Part shown: positions 9,303-16,225 of the stretch, piece after piece
Layout: each line of letters begins with the position of its first letter
Numbering within the stretch: position 1 is the first letter of the stretch
From: an uncultured Saprospiraceae bacterium
GTDB lineage: Bacteria > Bacteroidota > Bacteroidia > Chitinophagales > Saprospiraceae
Assembly: GCA_937872385.1 (NCBI GenBank)
Contig: CALMSO010000045.1
Location: forward strand, 40,695 to 104,694
Length of the DNA: 64,000 nucleotides
Direction of reading: 5' to 3'
Made by a program: the position numbers and the translations under genes
The notes under the pieces: model-generated
Told to the model about the DNA's origin: nothing
The model's input: the letters and a program-made list of their open reading frames with translations, nothing else
Databases searched by the model: none

Positions 9303-9336
9303 ATTAGATGATAGACGCAGTTCGCAGTTCGCTATT
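9303..9336 (+). repeat. Short member of the composite heptamer repeat
   Basis: TAGATGATAGAC is followed by AGTTCGC units, starting 2 nt after the YfcC-family stop codon. It is a shortened form of the 4979-5042 element. Confidence 0.6.
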
Positions 9337-9409
9337 GAAATGACATTATTACATTGCGAAAAGTAAATAACATGATAATATCCGCTATCTAAATTCGTAT
9401 AATATTCTA

Positions 9410-10039
9410 TCACCGACTCAGCCACTGAATGACCGTCCGGATGGTTGCTTCCGCGAATAAATCCACTACATTATCATCCATCAGCAGCATAGCATCATCA
9501 TAATTATCAAAAAATAGGTGTTCAATCAGTATAGCGGGCATAGCCGTGCGCGTGAGCACAAAAAAACCGGCTTCCTTATCATAATGACCATCTGAAAGAT
9601 CCGAGCGCATGGTGATACGATTGCCAAGCAGGTCGCGTACATTTTTCCAGTGCAGGTCGGCGATGTCGTCGGAAGGTGTTTTGCCAGGCGAAGTATAGAT
9701 TTCATAGCCCCGAGCGCGGCCGTTGCTGGCATTGGCATGGTTGGAGATGAAAATACCGGGTTTATAATTGCGATGATACCAATTAGCCATATCCACCCTT
9801 TGGGCCAACGGCGTATCTACATAATCGTGGCTGACTATGAGGTAAGAAATGCCCAGATTACGCAGTTTGTGCGCTACTATATCAGTTATTATACGATTGA
9901 AAACCCCTTCATAAAACCAGCGCCCGTTATGAAAAGTACCTTGTGTATGCTGAAATTGCTTGCTGGGTGCTGTTGTATAATTACCATTTTTATCAACACC
10001 GCCGTGCCCGGCATCTAAAAAAATGCACAAATCTCTCAT
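9410..10039 (-). CDS. N-acetylmuramoyl-L-alanine amidase (Amidase_3 type)
   Basis: The 209-residue protein begins at the catalytic domain with FLDAGHGG (zinc His). It continues with a Glu in FYEGVFNR (second ligand), ISNHANAS (third ligand) and the catalytic Glu in AILIEHLFFDN, the order expected for zinc amidases that cut the MurNAc-L-Ala bond. There is no signal peptide or cell-wall binding domain, which is unusual for a housekeeping AmiC-type enzyme and resembles phage-type or intracellular forms. It could act after lysis or need another export route. It is monocistronic. Confidence 0.85.
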   Translation of the reverse strand: MRDLCIFLDAGHGGVDKNGNYTTAPSKQFQHTQGTFHNGRWFYEGVFNRIITDIVAHKLRNLGISYLIVSHDYVDTPLAQRVDMANWYHRNYKPGIFISNHANASNGRARGYEIYTSPGKTPSDDIADLHWKNVRDLLGNRITMRSDLSDGHYDKEAGFFVLTRTAMPAILIEHLFFDNYDDAMLLMDDNVVDLFAEATIRTVIQWLSR

Positions 10040-10236
10040 GGTTTTCAGATTTTGGTCTTACAAAAACTCGGAATGCTCAAAAATAGCATAAAAAAACGGG
10101 AATTAAAACCGGAATCCGCCCTTAGCAGTAGGATTTTGCATTTTATAATAAATTTTGCTGTGTCAACATGAGCTTGATTGAAACCCCAGATTTTATAACA
10201 AAATGTAGCAGCCATCTGACATTTTACGAACAAAAG

Positions 10237-10270
10237 TTGCACCCGAAAAGCGCGATATTCTTTATATTTG
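10237..10270 (+). promoter_or_regulatory. Putative promoter of the FKBP lipoprotein gene
   Basis: TTG at 10237-10239 and a perfect TATATTTG box at 10263-10270 (spacer 23). The expected start point is near 10277, giving a ~20-nt leader. Confidence 0.5.
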
Positions 10271-10295
10271 CCCTTTCAAATAATAAAATAGGAAG

Positions 10296-10745
10296 ATGAC
10301 AAGACTAATGGTGCTGAGTATTTGCGCGTTGTTGCTGGCAGTAGCTTGCAAAAAAGACCGCGACCAAACGGAAATTGACCGTGAAAAAATTGAGCAATAT
10401 CTGGCTGCAAATAACCTGACGGCTACGGCCCATCCTTCGGGTTTGTATTACATCATCACTGAACCCGGCACAGGCGCCAACCCGCCGACCAATGCCAACG
10501 TCACGGTGCGCTACAAGGGCTCCCTGTTAGACGGCACGGTATTCGATCAAACACCGGGCAACGAAGCCCGCACGTTTCCGTTACAAAATCTGATCCAAAG
10601 CTGGCAAATCGGCATTCCATTAGTGGCACGTGGCGGCAAAATCACCCTGTTTTCGCCTTCGGCCTTGGCTTATGGAAGCAGAGGTGTAGGTATCATTCCC
10701 GCTAACTCGGTGCTTATTTTTGAAATTGAGTTGGTCAATTTTTAG
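10296..10745 (+). CDS. FKBP-type peptidyl-prolyl cis-trans isomerase lipoprotein
   Basis: The 149-residue protein has a lipoprotein signal (LLLAVACKK, acylated Cys at about residue 19), a charged linker, then one FKBP domain. That domain includes HPSGLYYIITEPGTG, VTVRYKGSLLDGTVFD, PLQNLIQSWQIGIPLVARGGKITLFSPSALAYGSRG and IIPANSVLIFEIELVNF. The active-site aromatic and Asp positions (Y..FD, W, IIP, Y, F) are present, so it should catalyse proline isomerisation on folding envelope proteins in the periplasm. It is shorter than the dimeric FkpA/Mip type because the N-terminal dimerisation helices are missing. Confidence 0.92.
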   Translation: MTRLMVLSICALLLAVACKKDRDQTEIDREKIEQYLAANNLTATAHPSGLYYIITEPGTGANPPTNANVTVRYKGSLLDGTVFDQTPGNEARTFPLQNLIQSWQIGIPLVARGGKITLFSPSALAYGSRGVGIIPANSVLIFEIELVNF

Positions 10746-10786
10746 TATATGATGAGTGGTTTGAAGTATTGCGGTCGCTCGCAGCA

Positions 10787-11074
10787 CTAAAAATCGGAAT
10801 CTTGTCTGGTATCTTGTACATGCAGGATTTCAATAGCATCTGAAGAAATGCGATAAATCAATGCAGTTTGCCGAGTAATAACTGCCCGCCGCAAGTCAGG
10901 GTGTTGAATGGATCGAACATACATTTCCGGAAATTCGGCAATCAGTGCAGTAGTGGTTTCGATTTTTTCGATTAATGCTAGAGCAACCTCAACACCGAAA
11001 CGTGCTTCCACATACGTCAAAGTATTTGACAGGTCTTCTATAGCATTGGGCGCCCAGCGTATGGGTAAACTCAC
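10787..11074 (-). CDS. RelE/ParE-family toxin
   Basis: The 95-residue basic protein has the ParE layout: IRWAPNAIEDLSNTLTYVEARFG at the N-terminus, EFPEMYVRSI in the middle, and RRAVITRQTALIYRISSDAIEILHVQDTRQD at the end. Family members are either mRNA interferases or gyrase inhibitors; the ParE-like YVEARFG helices favour the latter, without proof. The start is a GTG whose GTGA overlaps the antitoxin stop codon by 4 bp, indicating translational coupling. The gene is convergent with the FKBP gene. Confidence 0.8.
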   Translation of the reverse strand: MSLPIRWAPNAIEDLSNTLTYVEARFGVEVALALIEKIETTTALIAEFPEMYVRSIQHPDLRRAVITRQTALIYRISSDAIEILHVQDTRQDSDF

Positions 11075-11328
11075 GATTGATATTTTTGTCTTAACTGTTG
11101 CATTACAGACTCATGTGAGACGCCTTCACCATTTTCCAATTGATGAATGGATGCTTCCACACGAGCGCGTTGTTGTGCGTTGAGCGCAGCCCAGAAATCC
11201 GGATCGGGCGCAGGTAGTGTATGTTGCAATCCGAATTCCAGCAAACTTTTTATGGCAATCAATAGCCGCTCGTCCTGTATTTTGACTACTTGTTCAATGA
11301 TACCTACTTTTTCTGCCTGTATATCCAT
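11071..11328 (-). CDS. Antitoxin of the ParE-type pair
   Basis: The ~85-residue protein precedes the toxin with a 4-bp overlap, the usual antitoxin-first order. It has a helical, charged middle (VKIQDERLLIAIKSLLEFGLQ) and a C-terminal DFWAALNAQQRARVEASIHQLENGEGVSHESVMQQLRQK segment like that of small Bacteroidota antitoxins paired with RelE/ParE toxins; this end should wrap the toxin. I place the start at the ATG at 11328 because the promoter box lies at 11347-11354, which rules out the upstream TTG. Autoregulation of its own promoter is expected from the family, not shown. Confidence 0.78.
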   Translation of the reverse strand: MDIQAEKVGIIEQVVKIQDERLLIAIKSLLEFGLQHTLPAPDPDFWAALNAQQRARVEASIHQLENGEGVSHESVMQQLRQKYQS

Positions 11329-11346
11329 AGATACAATGTTTATAAA

Positions 11347-11377
11347 CAAAGATACAACTTCCGAGACAATTTCTCAA
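11347..11377 (-). promoter_or_regulatory. Promoter of the toxin-antitoxin pair
   Basis: On the minus strand, TTG (11375-11377) and a perfect TATCTTTG (11347-11354) are separated by 20 nt. The start point would be near 11340, about 12 nt before the antitoxin ATG. It is divergent from the trp promoter only 35 bp away. Confidence 0.62.
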
Positions 11378-11411
11378 GTAGGAATTTTTTTCATTTTTTC
11401 TTTCTGGTTTA

Positions 11412-11444
11412 TTTGCAATTTCCAGCAAAACAACTTTATATTTG
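11412..11444 (+). promoter_or_regulatory. trp operon promoter
   Basis: TTTG at 11412-11415 and a perfect TATATTTG at 11437-11444 with a 21-nt spacer fit the Bacteroidota consensus. Transcription should start near 11451, about 16 nt before the leader peptide ATG. Confidence 0.7.
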
Positions 11445-11466
11445 TCGCAGCAAAATTTCTATCAAA

Positions 11467-11532
11467 ATGAATTGCTGTTTGCAAAATACATGGTGGTGGT
11501 GGCACAATCAATCGGATAACCGGGTGAGGTGA
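11467..11532 (+). CDS. trpL: trp leader peptide with four consecutive Trp codons
   Basis: The 21-codon ORF contains four adjacent TGG codons at 11491-11502, ending with TGA at 11530-11532. It lies between the trp promoter and a strong terminator hairpin in front of trpE, so it is the sensor of a ribosome-mediated attenuator. A ribosome stalled on Trp codons leaves 11520-11527 free, while one that reaches the stop codon covers it. The Rfam-type motif Bacteroid-trp, described upstream of trp genes in Bacteroidota, is the likely known counterpart. There is no Shine-Dalgarno sequence. Confidence 0.85.
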   Translation: MNCCLQNTWWWWHNQSDNRVR

Positions 11533-11583
11533 CACGCTATTGTACAATGCAATAAGAAAAAAGCGGTTTGTCGGTTCACCCGG
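11520..11583 (+). promoter_or_regulatory. Antiterminator pairing of the trp attenuator
   Basis: CCGGGTGA (11520-11527, inside the last leader codons) is perfectly complementary to TCACCCGG (11576-11583), which forms the loop and inner 3' arm of the terminator. The two structures exclude each other, which is the expected 2:3 versus 3:4 switch. I found no convincing 1:2 pause hairpin. Confidence 0.65.
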
Positions 11584-11600
11584 CAAACCGCTTTTTGTTT
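11558..11600 (+). terminator. Attenuator terminator hairpin before trpE
   Basis: A 17-bp stem (AAAAAGCGGTTTG with CAAACCGCTTTTT plus an inner CGG/CCG) with a 5-nt loop is followed by GTTTT. It lies between trpL and trpE and overlaps the antiterminator segment, so its formation should depend on translation of the leader. This is the correct entry for this site. Confidence 0.85.
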
Positions 11601-11613
11601 TGATCCCGGATTT

Positions 11614-11644
11614 GATTTAGTAAATCTTAAAGATTTGCTAAATC
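11614..11644 (+). repeat. 31-bp palindrome before trpE
   Basis: GATTTAGTAAATCT and AGATTTGCTAAATC form an inverted repeat with one G-T pair and a 3-nt loop. A near-identical palindrome lies before trpG (13343-13373). It sits between the attenuator and the trpE ATG. Confidence 0.7.
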
Positions 11645-11676
11645 TCAAAGAAAAGAAATCCAAAAACATAACAGCT

Positions 11677-13095
11677 ATGCCAACCGAAATTGCATCTAAA
11701 ATTAAACTTAAAACGCTGGTTAAGAAACGATTAGCTGATACAATCACCCCGGTTTCCCTGTTCTTGCGCGTGCGCGATCACTTCACCGACCCCGTGCTGT
11801 TGGAAAGCAATGATTTCAGAAGTAAGGAGGATTGCATGTCCTTTCTCGGCTTGGATGCCATCGCGGATTTTCGGGTGCAAAACGGCTTTATTCACGAGCA
11901 ATTGCCCAAGGGCCGGCGCCATCGGATTCCTGTGCGTGATGTAAGCACTGTGCCCATCATGTTGCACGATTTTTTGCAATATTTTGATGTGAATTATGAT
12001 ACACCATATCATGGTTTTAACGGATTGTTTGGACATGTCAATTTTGATGGAGTACAATATTTTGATACATTACAGTTTGATAATCAAAAACGTAAGTTAG
12101 ATATTCCCGATATTCGCTTCACTTTGTACCGCTTTGTTATTGCAATTGATCATTTCAAAGATGAAATGTACTTACTCGAAAATTTACTACCCGGCGAAAC
12201 CTCGCAGCTAAATAAGTTAGAAACTTTAATTAATGGTGATAAATATTCAGCGCATCCATTTAAATTAGTAGGAGAAGAAACGAGTAATCTGACGGACGAA
12301 GAATTTAGGCAATTGGTGACGCTTGGCAAGTATCATTGTCAGATTGGCGATGTGTTTCAGTTGGTGCTGTCGCGGCAGTTTGCACAGCGTTTTCAGGGCG
12401 ACGAATTCAATGTTTATCGGGTGTTGCGCTCAATAAACCCTTCGCCGTATTTATTTTATTTTGATTATGGAGATTATAAAATTTTCGGTTCATCGCCGGA
12501 ATCACAAATGGTGATTAAAAATGGCGTGGCTACAGTGAACCCTATCGCGGGCACCTACCGCCGCACGGGCGATATGGAAGAAGATGCGCAGAAAGCGTTA
12601 GAATTAACGAAAGACCCCAAAGAAAACGCCGAGCATATCATGTTGGTGGATTTGGCGCGTAATGATTTGAGCCGCCATGCCGAAAATGTGCGTGTAAAGG
12701 AACTAAAAGAAATTCATTACTTTAGTCATGTTATTCACTTGGTTTCCAAAGTACAGGGTGATTTAGCGCCTAATACGAATCCGGTGCAAATTTTTGCGGA
12801 TACTTTCCCGGCGGGCACATTGTCGGGAGCGCCCAAATATAAAGCCATCGAATTGATTAATAAATATGAAAACCAGAACCGCAGTTTTTATGGTGGCTCT
12901 ATCGGTTTTATTAATTTTAATGGTGAGTTATTACATGCCATTGTAATAAGATCGTTTTTGAGTTTGAATAATACCCTGTATCGGCAGGCAGGCGCGGGCA
13001 TTGTAGCGGCCAGTGAAGAGGAAAAAGAATTGCAAGAAGTGAATAATAAATTGGGGGCGCTGAAAAGGGCGTTGACCGAAGCGGAAAAATTGTGA
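11677..13095 (+). CDS. trpE: Anthranilate synthase component I
   Basis: The ~472-residue enzyme makes anthranilate from chorismate with ammonia supplied by TrpG. The N-terminal LLES motif (in DPVLLESND), which binds tryptophan for feedback inhibition, is intact. The catalytic domain shows INPSPYLFYFDYGDYKIFGSSPE, NPIAGTYRRTGD, LVDLARNDLSRH, FPAGTLSGAPKYKAIELI and YGGSIGFINFNGELLHAIVIRSF, all typical of TrpE rather than PabB. I use the ATG at 11677; a TTG 42 nt upstream lies inside the palindrome and is unlikely. It is first in the operon, controlled by the attenuator. Confidence 0.97.
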   Translation: MPTEIASKIKLKTLVKKRLADTITPVSLFLRVRDHFTDPVLLESNDFRSKEDCMSFLGLDAIADFRVQNGFIHEQLPKGRRHRIPVRDVSTVPIMLHDFLQYFDVNYDTPYHGFNGLFGHVNFDGVQYFDTLQFDNQKRKLDIPDIRFTLYRFVIAIDHFKDEMYLLENLLPGETSQLNKLETLINGDKYSAHPFKLVGEETSNLTDEEFRQLVTLGKYHCQIGDVFQLVLSRQFAQRFQGDEFNVYRVLRSINPSPYLFYFDYGDYKIFGSSPESQMVIKNGVATVNPIAGTYRRTGDMEEDAQKALELTKDPKENAEHIMLVDLARNDLSRHAENVRVKELKEIHYFSHVIHLVSKVQGDLAPNTNPVQIFADTFPAGTLSGAPKYKAIELINKYENQNRSFYGGSIGFINFNGELLHAIVIRSFLSLNNTLYRQAGAGIVAASEEEKELQEVNNKLGALKRALTEAEKL

Positions 13096-13404
13096 ATAGG
13101 AAATCAACTGACCGAGCGTTTTGGAGCGAAAAACGCCGCAGGCGTGAAATAATTATAGTGATATAATGAAAAATGAGTACGAACCCCAACGGGGTGGCAG
13201 AATTGTGTCACCTCTACGAGGTTTTATACCGTGTCTTTATATTTTTCTATAATTATGTCAATCCTACGGATTTTAATAGCATATTTCAAATTTTTAGCAA
13301 AAATCTTCCGGATTTGCGAAACTTGGATATGTCTAAATTTCGGATTTCGTAAATCTTTAAGATTTGCGAAATCTTTACCTATTTAACCGCAAAAGTTTAA
13401 AAAC
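13096..13404 (+). repeat. trpE-trpG spacer filled with interspersed repeats
   Basis: No gene is visible. The spacer holds a small ACGCC/GGCGT hairpin near 13130, the palindromic element AACCCCAACGGGGTGGCA at 13181-13198 (a relative is at 18341-18410), an AT-rich stretch, and the 31-bp palindrome at 13343-13373. A partial copy of the latter (GGATTTGCGAAAC) is at 13310-13322. Confidence 0.7.
13343..13373 (+). repeat. 31-bp palindrome before trpG
   Basis: GATTTCGTAAATCT and AGATTTGCGAAATC pair over 14 positions with one G-T pair and a 3-nt loop. It matches the palindrome before trpE in length, loop size and most positions. Confidence 0.7.
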
Positions 13405-14025
13405 ATGAAAATACTTGTGCTCGATAACTATGATTCATTTACTTTTAATTTAGTGCAATACATTGAGCGAATTGTAGGGCAGAAAGTAGATGTATTTCGC
13501 AATGACCAAATTACGCTTGACGATGTAGTGCAATATGATGTAATTATTTTGTCGCCAGGGCCAGGCGTGCCCTCGGAGGCGGGCATCATGCCGGAGCTAA
13601 TAAAACGTTATGCACCGACCAAAGCCATTTTAGGCGTATGCTTGGGGCACCAGGCTATTGGCGAGGCCTTTGGCGGGCGCTTAGAAAATTTGACACAGGT
13701 ATATCATGGTATTGAAACGCCGGTGGAAGTCATTGATAATGAGGAGGTTTTGTTCAAAGGTATTCCACGAATTTTTCAAGCGGGGCGTTACCATTCTTGG
13801 GTGGTGCGTAAAGACGAATTACCCCCAGCATTTGTGGTGACGGCAATAGACGAGCAGGGGATTGTAATGGCGATGCGGCATCGAGAATATAATGTGCGTG
13901 GAGTACAGTTTCACCCGGAATCCATTATGACTGAGCATGGTATGCGGATGTTGGAAAATTTTTTCAGCAGTGCGGTGCATCAGCCAAAAGAGGGCTTTGC
14001 CGGACAGGATGTAATGGCGCACTGA
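13405..14025 (+). CDS. trpG: Anthranilate synthase component II (glutamine amidotransferase)
   Basis: The 206-residue class I amidotransferase channels ammonia from glutamine to TrpE. The triad is present: nucleophile Cys in GVCLGHQAIGEAFGG, and His and Glu in VQFHPESIMT. LDNYDSFTFNLVQYIE and LSPGPGVPSEAG are the canonical N-terminal motifs. The ~20 residues after the domain are unconserved. It is second in the trp operon, separated from trpE by 309 bp of repeats, an unusually wide gap that allows a separate promoter. PabA function is possible, since TrpG/PabA can be shared. Confidence 0.96.
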   Translation: MKILVLDNYDSFTFNLVQYIERIVGQKVDVFRNDQITLDDVVQYDVIILSPGPGVPSEAGIMPELIKRYAPTKAILGVCLGHQAIGEAFGGRLENLTQVYHGIETPVEVIDNEEVLFKGIPRIFQAGRYHSWVVRKDELPPAFVVTAIDEQGIVMAMRHREYNVRGVQFHPESIMTEHGMRMLENFFSSAVHQPKEGFAGQDVMAH

Positions 14026-14056
14026 TTTTTGGGAATGATTATTATTTGGGGTAGCG

Positions 14057-14140
14057 GTAAGGATTTGCGTGAGGGATAGTAGCGGTACCGACCGCAGGGA
14101 AGGTGAGAGCGGATAGCCCGACCCGCAGGGGTACGCCCAG
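14057..14140 (+). repeat. GC-rich intergenic motif (AGCGGATAGCCCGACC type)
   Basis: Contains GTGAGGGATAGTAGCGG, GAGAGCGGATAGCCCGACC and GCAGGGGTACGCCC. I recall closely similar stretches between genes in many Bacteroidota genomes, but no second copy is in this window. It lies between trpG and trpD and does not encode a protein. Confidence 0.5.
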
Positions 14141-14160
14141 ATTATGAAATGTAAAAGTTT

Positions 14161-14216
14161 ACACCAACACACCAACACACCAACACACCAACACACCAAC
14201 ACAACAACACAACAAA
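14161..14216 (+). repeat. Octamer tandem array (ACACCAAC), 7 units
   Basis: Five perfect ACACCAAC units and two degenerate ones end 9 nt before the trpD ATG. The array is unstructured and rich in A and C, so it probably keeps the ribosome site open. Copy number could vary by slippage. Confidence 0.9.
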
Positions 14217-14225
14217 CACAACAAA

Positions 14226-15215
14226 ATGAAAGCAATATTACAGAAGTTATACGAGCATCATAAGCTGACCCGCGCGGAGGCAAAGCAAACGCTGACGGAG
14301 ATTTCGCAGGGGGCGTATAATGCGGCGGCGATAGCGAGTTTTATGACGGTGTATCAGATGCGACCAATAGCGCTGGCGGAGTTGGAGGGTTTTCGGGATG
14401 CGCTGCTGGAGCTGTGTGTGCCGTTTGATGTGGCGGGGCGGGAGACGCTGGATATTGTGGGCACCGGCGGCGATTATAAGGATACGTTTAATATCTCGAC
14501 GCTGGCGGCGGTGGTGGTGGCGGGCGCGGGCTATGCCGTGACTAAGCATGGGAGCTACGGCTCTTCGTCGGCGGTGGGATCGTCAAATGTGCTGCAAACG
14601 CTGGGCTATGAATTTACGAACGACGGCGATACGCTGCGCCAGCAATTGGATGCGGCGAATCTGTGCTTTCTGCACGCACCCTTGTTTCATCCGGCGCTGA
14701 AGGAAGTAGCGCCCGTACGGCGGGAGTTGGGCGTGCGTACTTTTTTTAATATTTTGGGGCCATTGGTGAATCCGGTGCAGCCTTCGCATCAGTTGTATGG
14801 CACTTCAAGCCGGGAGTTGTCGCGTATGTACCAATACATGATGCAGCAGTCGGGGCGGCGTTTTTCGATAGTTTATTCATTGGATGGTTATGATGAAATT
14901 TCGCTGACGGGCAAATTCAAGGTGCAAACGAATGAGGGAGAATTGGTATTAGAGCCAGAAGACTTGCAGCAGCCACGCTTGTCGCAGGCGGATTTATTTA
15001 GTGGCGGCACGGCGGAGAGCGCGGCGCAGATTTTTATGAATGTGCTAAATAACGAGGCGACGCCAGCACAAAAAGCGGTAGTAACGGTGAATGCGGGCTT
15101 GGCTATCAAAACAATAAAACCCGATACGACTTTTTTTGCGTGCGTGGAGGAGGCGCAGGAGAGCTTAGAAAGTAAACGGGCCTTGAATAATTTTAAAAAG
15201 TTAATAAATAGGTGA
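14226..15215 (+). CDS. trpD: Anthranilate phosphoribosyltransferase
   Basis: The 329-residue enzyme joins anthranilate and PRPP. The PRPP/phosphate loop reads DIVGTGGDYKDTFNISTLAAVVVAGAG, followed by KHGSYGSSSAVGSSNVLQTLGYEF, APLFHPALKEVAPVRRELGVRTFFNILGPLVNP and YSLDGYDEISLTG. The canonical KHGNRS motif appears here as KHGSYG, an oddity in the anthranilate pocket shared by some Bacteroidota TrpD proteins. Length is normal. It is third in the operon, followed ~100 bp later by trpC. The start is fixed by MKAILQKLYEH. Confidence 0.95.
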   Translation: MKAILQKLYEHHKLTRAEAKQTLTEISQGAYNAAAIASFMTVYQMRPIALAELEGFRDALLELCVPFDVAGRETLDIVGTGGDYKDTFNISTLAAVVVAGAGYAVTKHGSYGSSSAVGSSNVLQTLGYEFTNDGDTLRQQLDAANLCFLHAPLFHPALKEVAPVRRELGVRTFFNILGPLVNPVQPSHQLYGTSSRELSRMYQYMMQQSGRRFSIVYSLDGYDEISLTGKFKVQTNEGELVLEPEDLQQPRLSQADLFSGGTAESAAQIFMNVLNNEATPAQKAVVTVNAGLAIKTIKPDTTFFACVEEAQESLESKRALNNFKKLINR

Positions 15216-15261
15216 AGAAGTTTAGACGGTGGAGAAGGTTTAGCGCATTCAGGACTTACGC

Positions 15262-15306
15262 CAAGGCTAACCCCTCTAACCCCTCTAAACCTTTCTAAAC
15301 CTTTTA
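15262..15306 (+). repeat. Poly-pyrimidine tandem repeat before trpC
   Basis: About five 9-nt units of the type CTAACCCCT / CTAAACCTT lie just before the trpC start. Related pyrimidine repeats lie at 16140-16170 (complement), 36915-36960, 54841-54892 and 61331-61390. Confidence 0.7.
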
Positions 15307-15319
15307 ATCTTCAAAAAAA

Positions 15320-16135
15320 ATGAACATTTTAGACAAAATCATCGCGCATAAAATCGAGGAAGTGGCGCAGCGAAAAGCGTTGCAACCGATTGCAAAATTG
15401 GAAAAAAGTGCTTTTTTCGGGCGAAATATTATATCACTGAAGCAAATTTTATTACAAAAAAGTGCGTCGGGGATTATTGCAGAATTCAAGCGGCAATCGC
15501 CATCGGCGGGAGTAATCAACGACCGGGTATCGGTGGAGGAGGTGACGACCGGGTACGTGCAGGCGGGTGCGAGCGGCTTGTCGGTGCTCACAGATGCAGA
15601 TTTTTTCGGCGGGCGCAATGAAGATGTGCAGGCAGCAAGGGTGCTGCATAATATTCCGGTCTTGCGCAAGGATTTTATTGTAGATGAATATCAGATAATA
15701 GAAGCAAAAGCCATCGGTGCAGATGTGGTTTTATTGATTGCAGAATGCCTTGAAAAAGAGCAGGTTGCGCACTTAGCGGCTTTCGCCAAATCGCTGGGAT
15801 TGGAGGTGCTGATGGAAATTCACTCGGCGGAGCAGTTGGCGAAGTTACATCCTGCGCTGGATTTGATTGGCGTGAATAATCGCAATTTAAAAACGATGGA
15901 GACTAGTTTAGCGGCTTCTTTTGAACTGGCAGATAAGATTCCGGCGGAGTTTGTGAAAATTTCCGAAAGTGGCATCAGCAATCCACAAGCGATTGTAGCA
16001 CTGCGTAGTAATGGGTATCGCGGCTTTTTAATGGGCGAGCATTTTATGAAAACAGCGAATCCTGGGCAGTCTTGTGCAGAATTTATTCAAAAAGTGGCGT
16101 ATGTAGAAGATTTATTGCATAATGCGATTGTGTAA
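15320..16135 (+). CDS. trpC: Indole-3-glycerol phosphate synthase
   Basis: The 271-residue TIM barrel converts CdRP to indole-3-glycerol phosphate. Diagnostic stretches are GIIAEFKRQSPSAG (catalytic Lys), GASGLSVLTDADFFGG, PVLRKDFIVDEYQI (second Lys), GVNNRNLKTMETSL and FVKISESGISN. It stands alone as a monofunctional TrpC, not fused to TrpF. It is the last gene of the operon: trpF, trpB and trpA are absent and a stem-loop follows. The start ATG follows an A-rich stretch with no Shine-Dalgarno sequence. Confidence 0.96.
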   Translation: MNILDKIIAHKIEEVAQRKALQPIAKLEKSAFFGRNIISLKQILLQKSASGIIAEFKRQSPSAGVINDRVSVEEVTTGYVQAGASGLSVLTDADFFGGRNEDVQAARVLHNIPVLRKDFIVDEYQIIEAKAIGADVVLLIAECLEKEQVAHLAAFAKSLGLEVLMEIHSAEQLAKLHPALDLIGVNNRNLKTMETSLAASFELADKIPAEFVKISESGISNPQAIVALRSNGYRGFLMGEHFMKTANPGQSCAEFIQKVAYVEDLLHNAIV

Positions 16136-16170
16136 ATTAGGTTGAAAAGTTGAAGGGTTGAAAAGTTGAA

Positions 16171-16204
16171 AGGTTTGCAAAACATTTTGAAATTTTGCAA
16201 ACCT
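16171..16204 (+). terminator. Stem-loop after trpC (probably bidirectional)
   Basis: AGGTTTGCAAAA (16171-16182) and TTTTGCAAACCT (16193-16204) form a perfect 12-bp stem with a 10-nt loop between the convergent trpC and msrB genes. The flanks are only moderately T-rich, so its efficiency is uncertain. Confidence 0.65.
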
Positions 16205-16225
16205 AATTATACTGAAAGGGGTTAT

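Larger units (their letters stand above)
11200..11558 (+). terminator. Attenuator terminator hairpin before trpE (11558-11600; see evidence)
   Basis: The true span is 11558-11600. The 5' arm AAAAAGCGGTTTG (11558-11570) pairs with CAAACCGCTTTTT (11584-11596), an inner G/C stem (11572-11574 with 11580-11582) and a 5-nt loop complete a stem of about 17 bp, and T-rich DNA follows. It ends transcription before trpE when tryptophan is plentiful. Confidence 0.3.

Noticed and set aside
11558..11600. First of the two listed entries for the trp attenuator terminator
   Set aside because: That entry carries a wrong end coordinate (start greater than end); the entry spanning 11558-11600 is the valid one.
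11635..11676. TTG start for trpE 42 nt upstream of the ATG
   Set aside because: It lies inside the palindrome, and the residues it adds are not conserved; the ATG at 11677 is used.
14161..14216. ACACCAAC array as a possible CRISPR
   Set aside because: Units are 8 nt and contiguous with no spacers; it is a microsatellite. The same applies to the heptamer arrays at metG.
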